A stretch of DNA of 12,514 nucleotides from Fidelibacterota bacterium. GTDB lineage: Bacteria; Fidelibacterota; Marinisomatia; Marinisomatales; TCS55. Made by a program: the position numbers and the translations under genes. Under the pieces are notes generated by a model. It saw only the letters and a list, made by a program, of their open reading frames with translations. It was not told the origin of the DNA and did not search any database. Position 1 is the first letter of the stretch; every line of letters starts with the position of its first letter. The DNA lies in contig PASX01000007.1 of assembly GCA_002713455.1 (NCBI GenBank), positions 1 through 12,514 of the forward strand, given 5' to 3'. Positions 1 through 7,897 of the stretch are shown in pieces.

Positions 1-72
1 TTTCTCCTTGACTTGCATGTGTTAAGCACGCCGCCAGCGTTCGTCCTGAGCCAGGATCAAACTCTCCATTGT
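1..72 (-). rRNA. rrs: 16S ribosomal RNA, 5' end (partial)
   Basis: Read on the minus strand, this stretch contains the universal 27F site AGAGTTTGATCCTGGCTCAG (65 down to 46). The conserved helix sequence GACGAACGCTGGCGGCGTGC and then AACACATGCAAGTC follow it. The mature 5' end is placed about 7 nt upstream of the 27F site by analogy with E. coli numbering, so 72 is approximate. Only about 70 nt of the gene is in the window; the rest lies to the left. The GACGAACGCTGGCGG opening excludes a typical Bacteroidetes 16S. The gene lies in the same orientation as, and downstream of, the tig-clpP-clpX block. Confidence 0.97.
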
Positions 73-95
73 ATGTTTGATTCTGTACTGTCTTT

Positions 96-115
96 GTTGC
101 TCCAAATGAAGCAAC
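96..115 (-). other. Stem-loop in the 16S leader
   Basis: On the minus strand GTTGCTTC-ATTT-GGAGCAAC forms an 8-bp stem (one G-U pair) with a 4-nt loop. It ends 23 nt upstream of the estimated 16S 5' end. A hairpin here could take part in leader processing or antitermination, but I could not identify a convincing boxA, and the usual RNase III stem partner (downstream of 16S) is outside the window. The structure is visible; the function is inference. Confidence 0.45.
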
Positions 116-150
116 TCTCAAATCCAATTATATTGGACCACGCATACCTA

Positions 151-218
151 ATTATCAAAAAACAAATTTTGCTTACAAAAAAGCTTGGTATCTTAAGTAT
201 TTAATAACGGTGCTGCAA
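151..218 (-). promoter_or_regulatory. Candidate tandem promoters for the rRNA operon
   Basis: Two sigma70-like promoters can be read on the minus strand between the TPR gene and 16S. The upstream one is TTGCAG (218-213), 17 bp, TAAGAT (195-190). The downstream one is TTGTAA (178-173), 16 bp, GATAAT (156-151), which would start a leader of about 70 nt. A further TATAAT (132-127) lies inside a small inverted repeat, TCCAA-N5-TTGGA, but its best -35 (TTGATA) is 20 bp away. No clear terminator separates the TPR gene from this region, so some read-through into the rRNA operon is possible. The region is AT-rich, so chance matches are likely. Confidence 0.4.
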
Positions 219-240
219 TGATTTTATAAAGAAAAAGTAC

Positions 241-1302
241 TTATTTTATAACAAAGTCAGGAATTGGATAATCCATGAATGTTTCTACACTCAATTTTTT
301 TGTTACCCTACCTGTAAAACGGCGTACAAGCTTACGATTAGATTCATCAATATCTTGGACTGATTTCCAAATACTGCCAAAATAAATCCCAAAAGCTAAA
401 ATAGTAGGTGGAATTATTGCAGTACGATTATTTGTTGATAATTTCAAAGGATTAGGTATTGAATAATCGCCAGAAGAATAAAATTTTCCTTCTTTAGAAA
501 TAACATTACTAGACATTGGTGTAATCATTTGACGATTTGAGGAAATAGAAATTGTTTTTTGCTGAGAAACTAATGATGATGAAAAAATTGCAGCATAGGA
601 TAATAATGATGCTCCCAATGTACCGATAGCATTTTCATTTTGCTTTAAATATATAAAGCCGCCACCTGGGAACAATGATGAAAGTAACGCAGGGGTTTTA
701 CTTTTTAATGGAGCATTTTCAGCTGTTTTGATTGCATTATACCATGGCTTTATTTTTTTAGAGTAATAATTGTGGTCAAATGCAGCTTCAGCGCTTTTAA
801 ATGCGACCCTGGAGTCATTCCAGTCTAACATTTCAAAATGTGCATAGGCGCGAAAAATCAGATCGTATGGATCTTTACTTTCCAAAGTACTTTCAATTAT
901 TTTATCATAATTCTCAGTTTCAAGGGCAATGTATAATAACTGATATTTTGCAGCATTAGAATCAACGCTACCAAGTCGTGTTTCTTTAATTATACGATTA
1001 TAATAATTTTCTGCTAAATCCCAATTGCCCATCATTTCATAACATTTAGCAATATTAAAATAAGCTGCTATCTCTAGCTCGTCTCCTGGATATTTATATA
1101 GAAATTGGAAAAAAACTAATAACGCCCTTTCATAAAATTGTTCATCAAATAAAAAAGTGGCAAAGTTGACTAATTCCTGCCTTTGAAATGATGTATAGTT
1201 TTGCCATTCTACTTTTACATCATCTGGACTTAAATATTTTTCCTGCGTGAAAATAATATTAATACAAAATAAATAAATAATCGGGATTTTTTTAATTTTC
1301 AA
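241..1302 (-). CDS. Secreted TPR protein with C-terminal DUF5683-like membrane region
   Basis: A 353-aa protein of unknown exact function. Residues 1-20 look like a signal peptide: KIKK, a hydrophobic run, then cleavage near IFTQ. Residues about 42-110 form TPR-like helical repeats; the clearest spans 78-107 (YFNIAKCYEMMGNWDLAENY and on). A further helical pair lies around 148-175. Residues 203-245 (ALLSSLFPGGGFIYL, then a hydrophobic helix) resemble the DUF5683 'LLPGxGxIYxG' type of segment, and a second hydrophobic stretch lies at 295-312. An envelope location and a scaffold or assembly role are inferred from TPR plus signal peptide. The start is TTG; no in-frame ATG fits the signal peptide, and no Shine-Dalgarno is visible. 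The gene begins 20 bp after clpX and is probably its operon partner. Functional name uncertain. Confidence 0.85.
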   Translation of the reverse strand: MKIKKIPIIYLFCINIIFTQEKYLSPDDVKVEWQNYTSFQRQELVNFATFLFDEQFYERALLVFFQFLYKYPGDELEIAAYFNIAKCYEMMGNWDLAENYYNRIIKETRLGSVDSNAAKYQLLYIALETENYDKIIESTLESKDPYDLIFRAYAHFEMLDWNDSRVAFKSAEAAFDHNYYSKKIKPWYNAIKTAENAPLKSKTPALLSSLFPGGGFIYLKQNENAIGTLGASLLSYAAIFSSSLVSQQKTISISSNRQMITPMSSNVISKEGKFYSSGDYSIPNPLKLSTNNRTAIIPPTILAFGIYFGSIWKSVQDIDESNRKLVRRFTGRVTKKLSVETFMDYPIPDFVIK

Positions 1303-1322
1303 AATATGTGTTTATTTTTTTA

Positions 1323-2456
1323 TTAGGCAGAACGACGTCTATGCCGAATGAAAGGCTTCTTACCTCTAACAATAAATTCCTTAGTGAGCGTAATTCTAGA
1401 CACCCTTTCTTCAGAATATTCAGGCAGTCGAAACATAATATCTAGCATTGCGTTTTCTAAAACAGATCTTAATCCACGAGCGCCAGATTTCCTTTCCATC
1501 GCTAAACGAATAACTTCTTTTAAAGCCTCTGGTCTAAATTCTAATTCAATACCTTCCATCTTAAAAAGTTTTTTATATTGTTTCAAGAGCGAATTTTTCG
1601 GCTCAATTAGAACACGCATTAATGCTGCTTCATCTAAATGATTTATTGCTGAGACTACAGGAAGGCGCCCTACCAATTCAGGAATAAATCCATATTTAAT
1701 TAAATCTTCAGGGCATACCTCTTTAAGAACTTCATCTTCATTATTCAATTTATTTAAAGATTTTGTAAAACCAATTTCAGCAGAATTGACCCTCTGTCCT
1801 ATAATTTCTGCTAATCCATCAAAAGATCCTCCACAAATAAATAGAATATTTTTTGTATCAATTGGAATTAAACTTTGTTCAGGATGTTTTCTACCACCTT
1901 TAGGTGGGATTTGAGCAATAGTTCCTTCCAAGATTTTCAATAATGCCTGCTGAACTCCTTCGCCTGAAACATCTCGAGTTATAGAAGGGCTTGAACTTTT
2001 TCTACCAACTTTATCTATCTCATCAATGTAAACTATCCCCCTTTGAGCTCGATAAATATCATAATTAGCAATTTGAAGTAAGCGTACTAATATATTTTCA
2101 ACATCATCTCCAACATATCCAGCCTCAGTTAAACTTGTTGCGTCTGCTATAGCAAAAGGGACAGATAAAAACTTCGCAAGAGTTTCTGCAATAAGTGTTT
2201 TACCAGTACCAGTAGGGCCAATTATTAATATGTTACTTTTATCTAGCATTACATCATCATCTAGCTCATCTTTGGCTAAAATTCGCTTATAATGATTATA
2301 TACAGCTACAGCAACTGCTATCTTAGCTCTATCTTGGCCGATAACATATTGATCAAGATACTTTTTTATATCACTAGGACGTTGAATAATTGGATGAGAT
2401 ATATCATTTTCTACATTTTTTGAATCATTGGAATTATTTAAATATGTTTTTCGCAT
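1323..2456 (-). CDS. clpX: ATP-dependent Clp protease ATPase subunit ClpX, lacking the N-terminal zinc-binding domain
   Basis: AAA+ unfoldase that feeds substrates to ClpP in the cytoplasm. Visible motifs are Walker A GPTGTGKT (80-87), pore-loop GYVG (113-116), Walker B VYIDEID (142-148), RKH loop (189-191), the ClpP-docking IGF loop (228-230), the box VII/arginine-finger region ELVGRLP (260-266) and sensor 2 GARGLR (325-330). All working parts of the AAA+ module are intact. At 377 aa it is about 45-50 residues shorter than E. coli ClpX (424). The missing part is the N-terminal C4 zinc-binding domain: the first 22 residues are polar, Asn/Ser-rich and have no Cys. The start is certain within its frame because the codon directly before ATG is the clpP TGA stop. 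No strong Shine-Dalgarno precedes it (GTGAGAAC at the clpP end), so translational coupling to clpP is likely. Confidence 0.97.
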   Translation of the reverse strand: MRKTYLNNSNDSKNVENDISHPIIQRPSDIKKYLDQYVIGQDRAKIAVAVAVYNHYKRILAKDELDDDVMLDKSNILIIGPTGTGKTLIAETLAKFLSVPFAIADATSLTEAGYVGDDVENILVRLLQIANYDIYRAQRGIVYIDEIDKVGRKSSSPSITRDVSGEGVQQALLKILEGTIAQIPPKGGRKHPEQSLIPIDTKNILFICGGSFDGLAEIIGQRVNSAEIGFTKSLNKLNNEDEVLKEVCPEDLIKYGFIPELVGRLPVVSAINHLDEAALMRVLIEPKNSLLKQYKKLFKMEGIELEFRPEALKEVIRLAMERKSGARGLRSVLENAMLDIMFRLPEYSEERVSRITLTKEFIVRGKKPFIRHRRRSA

Positions 2457-3059
2457 TCAAGTTCTCACAGTCAAAATCGTATCAATAATTCCGTAATTCT
2501 TAGCTTCATCAGAACTCATAAAAAAATTGCGATCAGTATCCTTCTCAATTTTCTTTAATGTTTGCTTTGTATTTTTTGCTAAAATTTTATTTAAACTTGA
2601 TCTTAAACGCAATATTTCGTCGGCCTGAATTTTTATATCAGATGCTTGCCCTTCAGCTCCACCAGCTGGCTGATGAATCATAATTCTAGCATTTGGCAAG
2701 GCTGAACGCTTTCCTTTAGCTCCGCCTGATAATAAAAAAGCACCCATACTCGCTGCTTGCCCCATACAAATAGTTGCAACATCAGGTTTTATATAATTCA
2801 TGGTGTCATAAATTCCCATACCAGATGTAATGATTCCACCAGGAGAATTAATATATAAATGAATATCCTTCTCGCTATTTTCTGCCTCTAAAAATAATAA
2901 CTGTGCAATAATTAAAGAAGATACTGTATCATCAATAGGTGTGCCCAAAAATACAATTCTCTCTTTAAGTAGACGAGAGTAGATATCATATGCTCTCTCA
3001 AAACGCCCAGTTTGCTCTACAACCATTGGAACCAATTGATTTATTTGATCTTTATTCAT
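2457..3059 (-). CDS. clpP: ATP-dependent Clp protease proteolytic subunit ClpP, with Asn at the catalytic Asp position
   Basis: Serine peptidase that forms the tetradecameric chamber of ClpXP. It has 200 aa (E. coli 207). The nucleophile S104 is in [12 protein letters not shown] and H129 is in MIHQP; their spacing of 25 matches E. coli (S111/H136). The third triad residue should lie 49 residues after the His, in the DTxRD motif. Here the motif reads DTDRNFF, and that position is N178 (codon AAT, one change from GAT). The INSPGG oxyanion-strand motif (70-75) is present. The mature N-terminus LVPMVVEQT starts at residue 9, giving a short propeptide. The gene lies 2 bp after tig and 0 bp before clpX. 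Identity is certain; full catalytic activity is not. A few natural ClpPs, such as Listeria ClpP1, are reported to carry Asn at this site. Confidence 0.97.
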   Translation of the reverse strand: MNKDQINQLVPMVVEQTGRFERAYDIYSRLLKERIVFLGTPIDDTVSSLIIAQLLFLEAENSEKDIHLYINSPGGIITSGMGIYDTMNYIKPDVATICMGQAASMGAFLLSGGAKGKRSALPNARIMIHQPAGGAEGQASDIKIQADEILRLRSSLNKILAKNTKQTLKKIEKDTDRNFFMSSDEAKNYGIIDTILTVRT

Positions 3060-3061
3060 AA

Positions 3062-4351
3062 TTATGTTGATTTTACCTCGGATTGTTTACGTAGGTCTTT
3101 TGTTGCCACTTTGACCTCCTTGATTTTCGCAAATTCTTTTAAATAAGCCAAGATTTTCTTTTCCATTAAATCATCACTTAATCTTGAACGATTGCTTGGT
3201 TTCTTAAAATAATTATCTATATCCTTAGCATGATCTGGATTTACTTCCTTCCGATCTTCAATTTCCTGTGAAATATCATCTTTTGAAATTTCAAAAGATT
3301 GAGATTCAATAATAGCATTACGAATTAAATACCATTTCAAGTTTCTCTCTGCCATAGGCTTATAAATTTCTTTTGCTTTTTCTTTGTCCATTTCTTTATT
3401 GTTTTTAGAGATGTCTTCAATAATATGTCCTAAATAAGATTCCGCCATAGATGGGGGAAATTCTGGATTTATTTTTTCAATCATTGCATCAGACAGACTT
3501 TGATTTAACGCTTCCTCGGATCTGTTATCGTAAGCTTTGTCTAAATTTTCTTTTACTTTATCACGATACTCTAACATATCTTTCGATTTTGGATCAACCA
3601 ACTTAACAAAATCATCATTTAATTCTGGTAGAATCTGCCTTTCAACATTCTTTACTAATAATTCAAAATTACTCAAATTATTGTTTTCATCGATTGGCAC
3701 CATAACTTTTACAGAATCTTTTGGCTTTATTCCTAATAACTTCTTTTCATTTTCATTGTCAAATGGAGGCTGCCCTACCTTTACATACCTAGTTTCTAGT
3801 TTTTTCCCAATTATAGGAACACCAGAGGTATCTATTTCCTGTAAATCACACACAACAAAATCACCGGATTGAGCACCATCCTCAATTGTTTTCACCTGAG
3901 CATGACCATTTCTCACTTCCTCTATTGCAAGGTTGATATCCTCATCATCACAAACATATATTGTCTTTTCAACTTTAAGAAGGTTCTTTTTCATTCTCGG
4001 TAGTTTTATTTGAGGTTCAACTTCAAAAGTCACTTTAAATTTAAAATGCCCACCATGATCAAAATCGACATCACTAACGCTACCCATATTAACTGGAACC
4101 ATTTCCTTTTCCTTTAGCGCTTGTAAATAATAATTGTTGAGTGAGCTTTCAATAAAATCTGCCTCAATTGCTGATTGAAATTGATTCATTAAGACTTTAC
4201 GTGGAATTTTACCTGGTCTAAAACCAGGAAGTTTGATGCGTTTTGAAAATTTCCTAATTGCTTTTTCAAAGTCTTTCTCAATCTCATTCCAATTAAGATT
4301 AATCATGATCTCTTTTTCGTAAGAATTAATTTCTTTTAATTTTATATCCAT
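3062..4351 (-). CDS. tig: Trigger factor (ribosome-associated chaperone)
   Basis: A 429-aa chaperone that binds the ribosome exit tunnel and receives nascent chains. The ribosome-binding signature GFRPGKIP is at 43-50 within the N-terminal domain (about 1-115). An FKBP-like segment covers about 160-238, starting GDFVVCDL. The characteristic linker LPELNDDFV (241-249) leads into the long charged helical C-terminal chaperone domain (about 255-429). The FKBP part is short and lacks the usual IPGFE-type active-site stretch ([17 protein letters not shown] stands there), so prolyl isomerase activity is doubtful. It starts at ATG, 79 bp after the zinc-ribbon gene. The order tig-clpP-clpX is a classic bacterial arrangement. 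Length matches E. coli TF (432 aa). Confidence 0.96.
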   Translation of the reverse strand: MDIKLKEINSYEKEIMINLNWNEIEKDFEKAIRKFSKRIKLPGFRPGKIPRKVLMNQFQSAIEADFIESSLNNYYLQALKEKEMVPVNMGSVSDVDFDHGGHFKFKVTFEVEPQIKLPRMKKNLLKVEKTIYVCDDEDINLAIEEVRNGHAQVKTIEDGAQSGDFVVCDLQEIDTSGVPIIGKKLETRYVKVGQPPFDNENEKKLLGIKPKDSVKVMVPIDENNNLSNFELLVKNVERQILPELNDDFVKLVDPKSKDMLEYRDKVKENLDKAYDNRSEEALNQSLSDAMIEKINPEFPPSMAESYLGHIIEDISKNNKEMDKEKAKEIYKPMAERNLKWYLIRNAIIESQSFEISKDDISQEIEDRKEVNPDHAKDIDNYFKKPSNRSRLSDDLMEKKILAYLKEFAKIKEVKVATKDLRKQSEVKST

Positions 4352-4430
4352 TTAAACTTTCAAAAAATTGAAGGTGAAGTTAACTTCTAATTTTGAATCA
4401 AATTTGTCATTTCTAAAAATTTTTAATGAT

Positions 4431-4622
4431 TTATGGTTTGTTCGAATTGCAATATATACATTTGTTTCCAGCCTGAATATGGAAACCGCATTCTGAGCAG
4501 TCCCATTCATTTATATCAATATCTTTATATATGGTTGAATTATGGCTTGATCTTGCAATTAGAATAGCAAAAAAAATGAATATTATGATAATAAATCCTA
4601 ATAAATAAAGTGAGCCTCCCAT
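4431..4622 (-). CDS. Small membrane-anchored zinc-ribbon protein
   Basis: A 63-aa protein that I cannot name. Residues 4-23 form one very hydrophobic transmembrane segment. A short linker rich in Asp/Asn follows, then a C4 zinc ribbon C42-x2-C45-x9-C55-x2-C58 and a short NSNKP tail. With few positive charges before the membrane helix, the likely topology puts the zinc ribbon in the cytoplasm, but this is not certain. The gene lies 7 bp after the VKOR gene and upstream of tig, so it is probably part of the same transcript. AGGTGA at the VKOR 3' end is a possible, rather distant, ribosome binding site. Zinc ribbons of this kind often bind partners or nucleic acid; nothing here shows which. Confidence 0.75.
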   Translation of the reverse strand: MGGSLYLLGFIIIIFIFFAILIARSSHNSTIYKDIDINEWDCSECGFHIQAGNKCIYCNSNKP

Positions 4623-4629
4623 AATAAAT

Positions 4630-5043
4630 TTATATCACCTGCATTGTAAAAATTATAGCATTTAACAAATGAACTAATAAACAGACTTTACAAACGACTC
4701 TCAAACGATACAATCCATAGACTAGGTACAATCCTATAATAATTGTAAAGCCACCAATATATAATGGAAAAATTGGATCAATATATTTTAAAGCTACACA
4801 GATTAGTATTATAGCATAACTCAAAAATAAAAATATACCTATCAATGCGTTTGGCAAACCAAGTAATCGACCGTATTTGGTATCTACTATTGATACGCAT
4901 TGATTAGAGTTCAATTCACAAAAGGTAGGGATCCAAATCTGATGGGGACGAATCCAATTTTTATAGACTCCATAAAAATAAAAAGAAAACGCTCCACCAA
5001 TAATTGCCAATAGAGCGCAAAAAAAATAAAGAAAATTATCCAA
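4630..5043 (-). CDS. Vitamin K epoxide reductase (VKOR) family disulfide-bond oxidase
   Basis: A 137-aa integral membrane protein with about four transmembrane segments (roughly 4-25, 66-86, 91-111, 115-135). The family's four redox cysteines are present: the loop pair C42/C49 (CELNSNQC) and the quinone-proximal CxxC C118-KV-C121. The VKOR core YGRLLGLPNALIG (57-69) follows the loop pair. Bacterial VKORs re-oxidise DsbA-like thiol oxidases and pass electrons to quinone, replacing DsbB. The position equivalent to the conserved Ser of human VKOR (six after the second Cys) is T55. It is a stand-alone domain with no fused thioredoxin, and no DsbA-like partner is in the window. The start codon is TTG: an in-frame stop lies four codons upstream and there is no Met until near the C-terminus. 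One base separates it from the preceding gene. Confidence 0.88.
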   Translation of the reverse strand: MDNFLYFFCALLAIIGGAFSFYFYGVYKNWIRPHQIWIPTFCELNSNQCVSIVDTKYGRLLGLPNALIGIFLFLSYAIILICVALKYIDPIFPLYIGGFTIIIGLYLVYGLYRLRVVCKVCLLVHLLNAIIFTMQVI

Positions 5044-5044
5044 T

Positions 5045-5476
5045 TTATTGTTTTAAACGGTAAACAGCACCTTCCATAGTACTCAAAAATTTGTCAACTT
5101 GTGAATAAGTGTGAAACATATACTCCATTTCTTCATAAGAATCTACTGGATAAGCATCTTTATCATAATCACGAAGAAAATTAGCCTCCAATTTCACAAT
5201 CATATCTCGAAGGACCTGCTTAGGTAATTCTTTTTCTCGAAGAAAATTGATTTGCAAGTTTAACTGTCCGTTAGATGTCATATGAAAAAGTGGCAACATC
5301 CCTACATCTGAACTACACCTGAAAGTAAACGTTCCATGATCATCCCCTCTGCCCCATGACATTTCACTGGCATACTCCTCAGCAAATTCAATGATTTTTT
5401 CACCAATTTTTGCAATTTCACGGGTACATTTATTGCGTAAATCTTCTACAAAGTCTTCTTTGGTCCATTTTGACAT
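5045..5476 (-). CDS. Conserved-looking hypothetical protein, 143 aa
   Basis: I do not recognise a named family. The protein is soluble and charged, with no signal peptide or membrane helix. An N-terminal helix (about 5-38) is followed by a Gly/aromatic-rich strand region: SWGRGDDHGTFTF (40-52), then PLFHMTSNGQLNLQINFL (62-79), then an amphipathic helix around 84-103. The 'WGxG...GTF.F...LF...SNG.L.L.F' pattern resembles from memory a domain seen at the C-terminus of some restriction- or nuclease-associated proteins; this is weak inference. It is the first gene of the close-packed run leading to VKOR (1 bp gap). It starts at ATG; AGGA lies 11 nt upstream, a poor ribosome binding site. A TATAAA immediately before ATG hints at a very short leader. 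Confidence 0.75.
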   Translation of the reverse strand: MSKWTKEDFVEDLRNKCTREIAKIGEKIIEFAEEYASEMSWGRGDDHGTFTFRCSSDVGMLPLFHMTSNGQLNLQINFLREKELPKQVLRDMIVKLEANFLRDYDKDAYPVDSYEEMEYMFHTYSQVDKFLSTMEGAVYRLKQ

Positions 5477-5572
5477 ATTTATACCAATCCTAAATCAATG
5501 TGGGTTTTAGGGGAGAGTGAATTTAATGCTTTTTTAGCATTGGTAAACAAAACGATTTTTAAAACTAAAAAC

Positions 5573-7846
5573 TTATCTTTTTAGCCTAGGTTTTATTTGA
5601 CTTAAAAGTGCGGGTAAAAATGTAATATCACTTAGCAAGGCTGTTACAATTGTTATAACTGATAACATGCCAAATTCAATAGTAGGTTTAAATTCAGATA
5701 AAGTAAGCACTAAAAATCCAGCTGATAAAATTGCTGTAGTGGACATCATTGCAATTCCAGTCCCTAATAAAGTTGCATCATTAGCTTGCCTATAATTTTG
5801 ATGAGATAGTTCCATTCGATATCGAATCAAATAATGAAGTGTATCATCTACTGCAATCCCAAATGCTACCGCAAAAGTCATCGCAGTAGCAGGTCTAAGC
5901 GGTATCTGAAAAAAACCTAATACTGCTGCCATTGTCATCATTGGGATAATATTAGGTAATATTGAAATAAGGGCCATTTTGACAGAACGAAACATAAAAA
6001 TCATAACAAACGTTATAATTAGTAAAGCTATAAAAAAACTAGCTAACAAATTATTAACCAAGTAATTATTGGTTCTTAAGGCAAGTAAAGCAGTACCAGT
6101 AACTTCTGCATTTAATCCATCAGGTATTCTTGAAACAATATAGTTATTGATATCTTTTTCAATCTCAGCACTACGACGTGAATCAATATCTTTTATTTGA
6201 GCAGATATTCGAAGTTTAGTATAATCTAAATTTACAAATGATTCAAATTCACTTTCGTATAGTAGCATATATTGGGCTATTAATTCTCTTGATGGTGGAA
6301 TGATATAATAATCGGGGTTACCATCATTCATCGCTTGATGAATTTCTTTTAAAAAATCACTAACTGAAATGACTTTACCCACTTCAGGTATTTCTGAAAT
6401 ATACTTAGAAACATCATTTAAAAAAGAAATAACAGGTAAATCCTGAATATCTTCAAATAAGCCATTTTCACTTACTTCAATAATAATTTCTACTGGTAAT
6501 ACAGAACCCATTTTTTCCTCAGCTAGACGCATGTCTTCCAATAGGGGATTGCCAGGCTTTAAGTCATCAAGCAGTTTTGAATGAGGATTGATTTGGAGGG
6601 CACCAAAAAACCATATAATTGTAATTGCAAAGCCCGAAAAAACGATTGCTTTTGGATAAGCTCTAACTAATATGATAAATTTTTTAATGATTCTAACTCG
6701 AAGACCAGTTGAATATCGATCTAATTTTGACTGTTGTGTTGTTTTTAGTAACATTAAAGAAGGGGGAATTAATAAAATAGTAATTATAAACGCAAAAAAG
6801 ACACCCAATGCCGTAAAAATACCGAATTCTTTTACAATTTGAATTTTAACCATTGAAAGTGCACCAAAACCTATTGCAGTTGTAATGCTTGTAAAGAAAA
6901 TTGCCATACCAATTTTTCTTAATGTTTGCACTAAAGCTTCTTTTTTATCTTTTAACTCATCTAATGAAGAATAATATTTTACTAAAAGATGAACAGAGTC
7001 ACTTATACCAACAACCATCAAAAGAGTCGGAATTATATAACTAATAATATTAATAGTTATTCCACTAGCTACCATGAACCCTAGAGTCCAAATAATCGTT
7101 ATTAGAACAACTAATAGAGGTAGAATTAATCCAATCCAAGAACGGAATAATAGACTAAGAAATAAAAAAAGCATTATGATAACAGGTACTAAAAATCTAA
7201 TATTATCAGCAATCATATATTGAACATACCTTGTTCGAATAATTGGCAATCCAGTTTGATGCCACTCCCAATCAACCATTTGTTGAAATCTATCAATTTC
7301 TAATAATATTTGTTCTCTACCATCATGATCGTTAAAAGCTGGATCAATATCAATTAGAAAAGCAGCTATAGTACCATCTTCTGATATCAAATAATCCTTT
7401 AGCAGATTAGAATTCATAATCTGCTCTTTTGCTGAATTTAGCGAATCAACTGATGTAGGGATACTCTCGTATACTGGAGAAAGCAAGTAATCTCCACTAT
7501 CGGTGAATAACTCAATATTGGTTAAGCTCGAGACACTACTTACACCTTTAACTGAATCAAAAGCATCAACCAGCCTTCTATTCTTAATTAAGTTTTCATA
7601 GGAAAATGGATCTTTTGATTTATAGAATAGGTAGACAACATTATCAACTCCATCAAATTCTTCACGTAATTTTAAGAACCTTTCAACAACTGGATCATTT
7701 TGGCTAAATAATTGCTCAATCGAGAAATCCATTCTGATATTAGATAAATAAGTGCCTAGTAAAATTGTGATAACCACTAGAACAGATAAAATAATTTTAG
7801 GATAATCCAGTAAGATATGGATTAACTTATTAAGAGCACTAATCAC
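5573..7846 (-). CDS. MMPL/RND superfamily exporter (two sterol-sensing-like halves)
   Basis: A 757-aa inner-membrane transporter with the duplicated layout of the RND/MMPL superfamily. TM1 (about 17-34) is followed by a large extracytoplasmic loop (about 37-215) and a five-helix bundle (about 217-365). TM7 (about 398-416), a second loop (about 420-597) and a second bundle (about 600-748) follow. Each bundle carries the proton-relay acidic motif: GISDSVH (280-286, D283) and GIAVDDTLH (663-671, D667/D668). The length and lack of a long C-terminal part fit the 'predicted exporter, RND superfamily' type (HpnN-like, MmpL-like) rather than AcrB-type pumps of about 1,000 aa. The substrate cannot be told; hydrophobic lipids are common for the family. 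The start is GTG, with an in-frame TAA three codons upstream. No membrane-fusion protein or TolC gene is nearby. Confidence 0.92.
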   Translation of the reverse strand: MISALNKLIHILLDYPKIILSVLVVITILLGTYLSNIRMDFSIEQLFSQNDPVVERFLKLREEFDGVDNVVYLFYKSKDPFSYENLIKNRRLVDAFDSVKGVSSVSSLTNIELFTDSGDYLLSPVYESIPTSVDSLNSAKEQIMNSNLLKDYLISEDGTIAAFLIDIDPAFNDHDGREQILLEIDRFQQMVDWEWHQTGLPIIRTRYVQYMIADNIRFLVPVIIMLFLFLSLLFRSWIGLILPLLVVLITIIWTLGFMVASGITINIISYIIPTLLMVVGISDSVHLLVKYYSSLDELKDKKEALVQTLRKIGMAIFFTSITTAIGFGALSMVKIQIVKEFGIFTALGVFFAFIITILLIPPSLMLLKTTQQSKLDRYSTGLRVRIIKKFIILVRAYPKAIVFSGFAITIIWFFGALQINPHSKLLDDLKPGNPLLEDMRLAEEKMGSVLPVEIIIEVSENGLFEDIQDLPVISFLNDVSKYISEIPEVGKVISVSDFLKEIHQAMNDGNPDYYIIPPSRELIAQYMLLYESEFESFVNLDYTKLRISAQIKDIDSRRSAEIEKDINNYIVSRIPDGLNAEVTGTALLALRTNNYLVNNLLASFFIALLIITFVMIFMFRSVKMALISILPNIIPMMTMAAVLGFFQIPLRPATAMTFAVAFGIAVDDTLHYLIRYRMELSHQNYRQANDATLLGTGIAMMSTTAILSAGFLVLTLSEFKPTIEFGMLSVITIVTALLSDITFLPALLSQIKPRLKR

Positions 7847-7897
7847 TATGTTTTAAGTTGAAAATTTTTATTTCAATCCCCTGAAGCCAATACTTTT

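Noticed and set aside
13..204. 63-codon plus-strand ORF
   Set aside because: It runs antisense through the 16S 5' end and its promoter/leader region; there is no ribosome binding site and the rRNA match is decisive.
4376..4387. Perfect 12-bp palindrome GAAGTTAACTTC upstream of tig
   Set aside because: Short and in AT-rich sequence; no known operator matched and no promoter could be fixed relative to it. It may still be a protein site.
5525..5541. AATGCT-TTTTT-AGCATT hairpin between the transporter and the 143-aa gene
   Set aside because: A 6-bp AT-rich stem with no following T-run on the minus strand; too weak to call a terminator.
7853..7888. TTGAAA...TTTCAA inverted repeat between the lipoprotein and transporter genes
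   Set aside because: Six AT-rich base pairs in a 51-bp gap; expected by chance at this composition.
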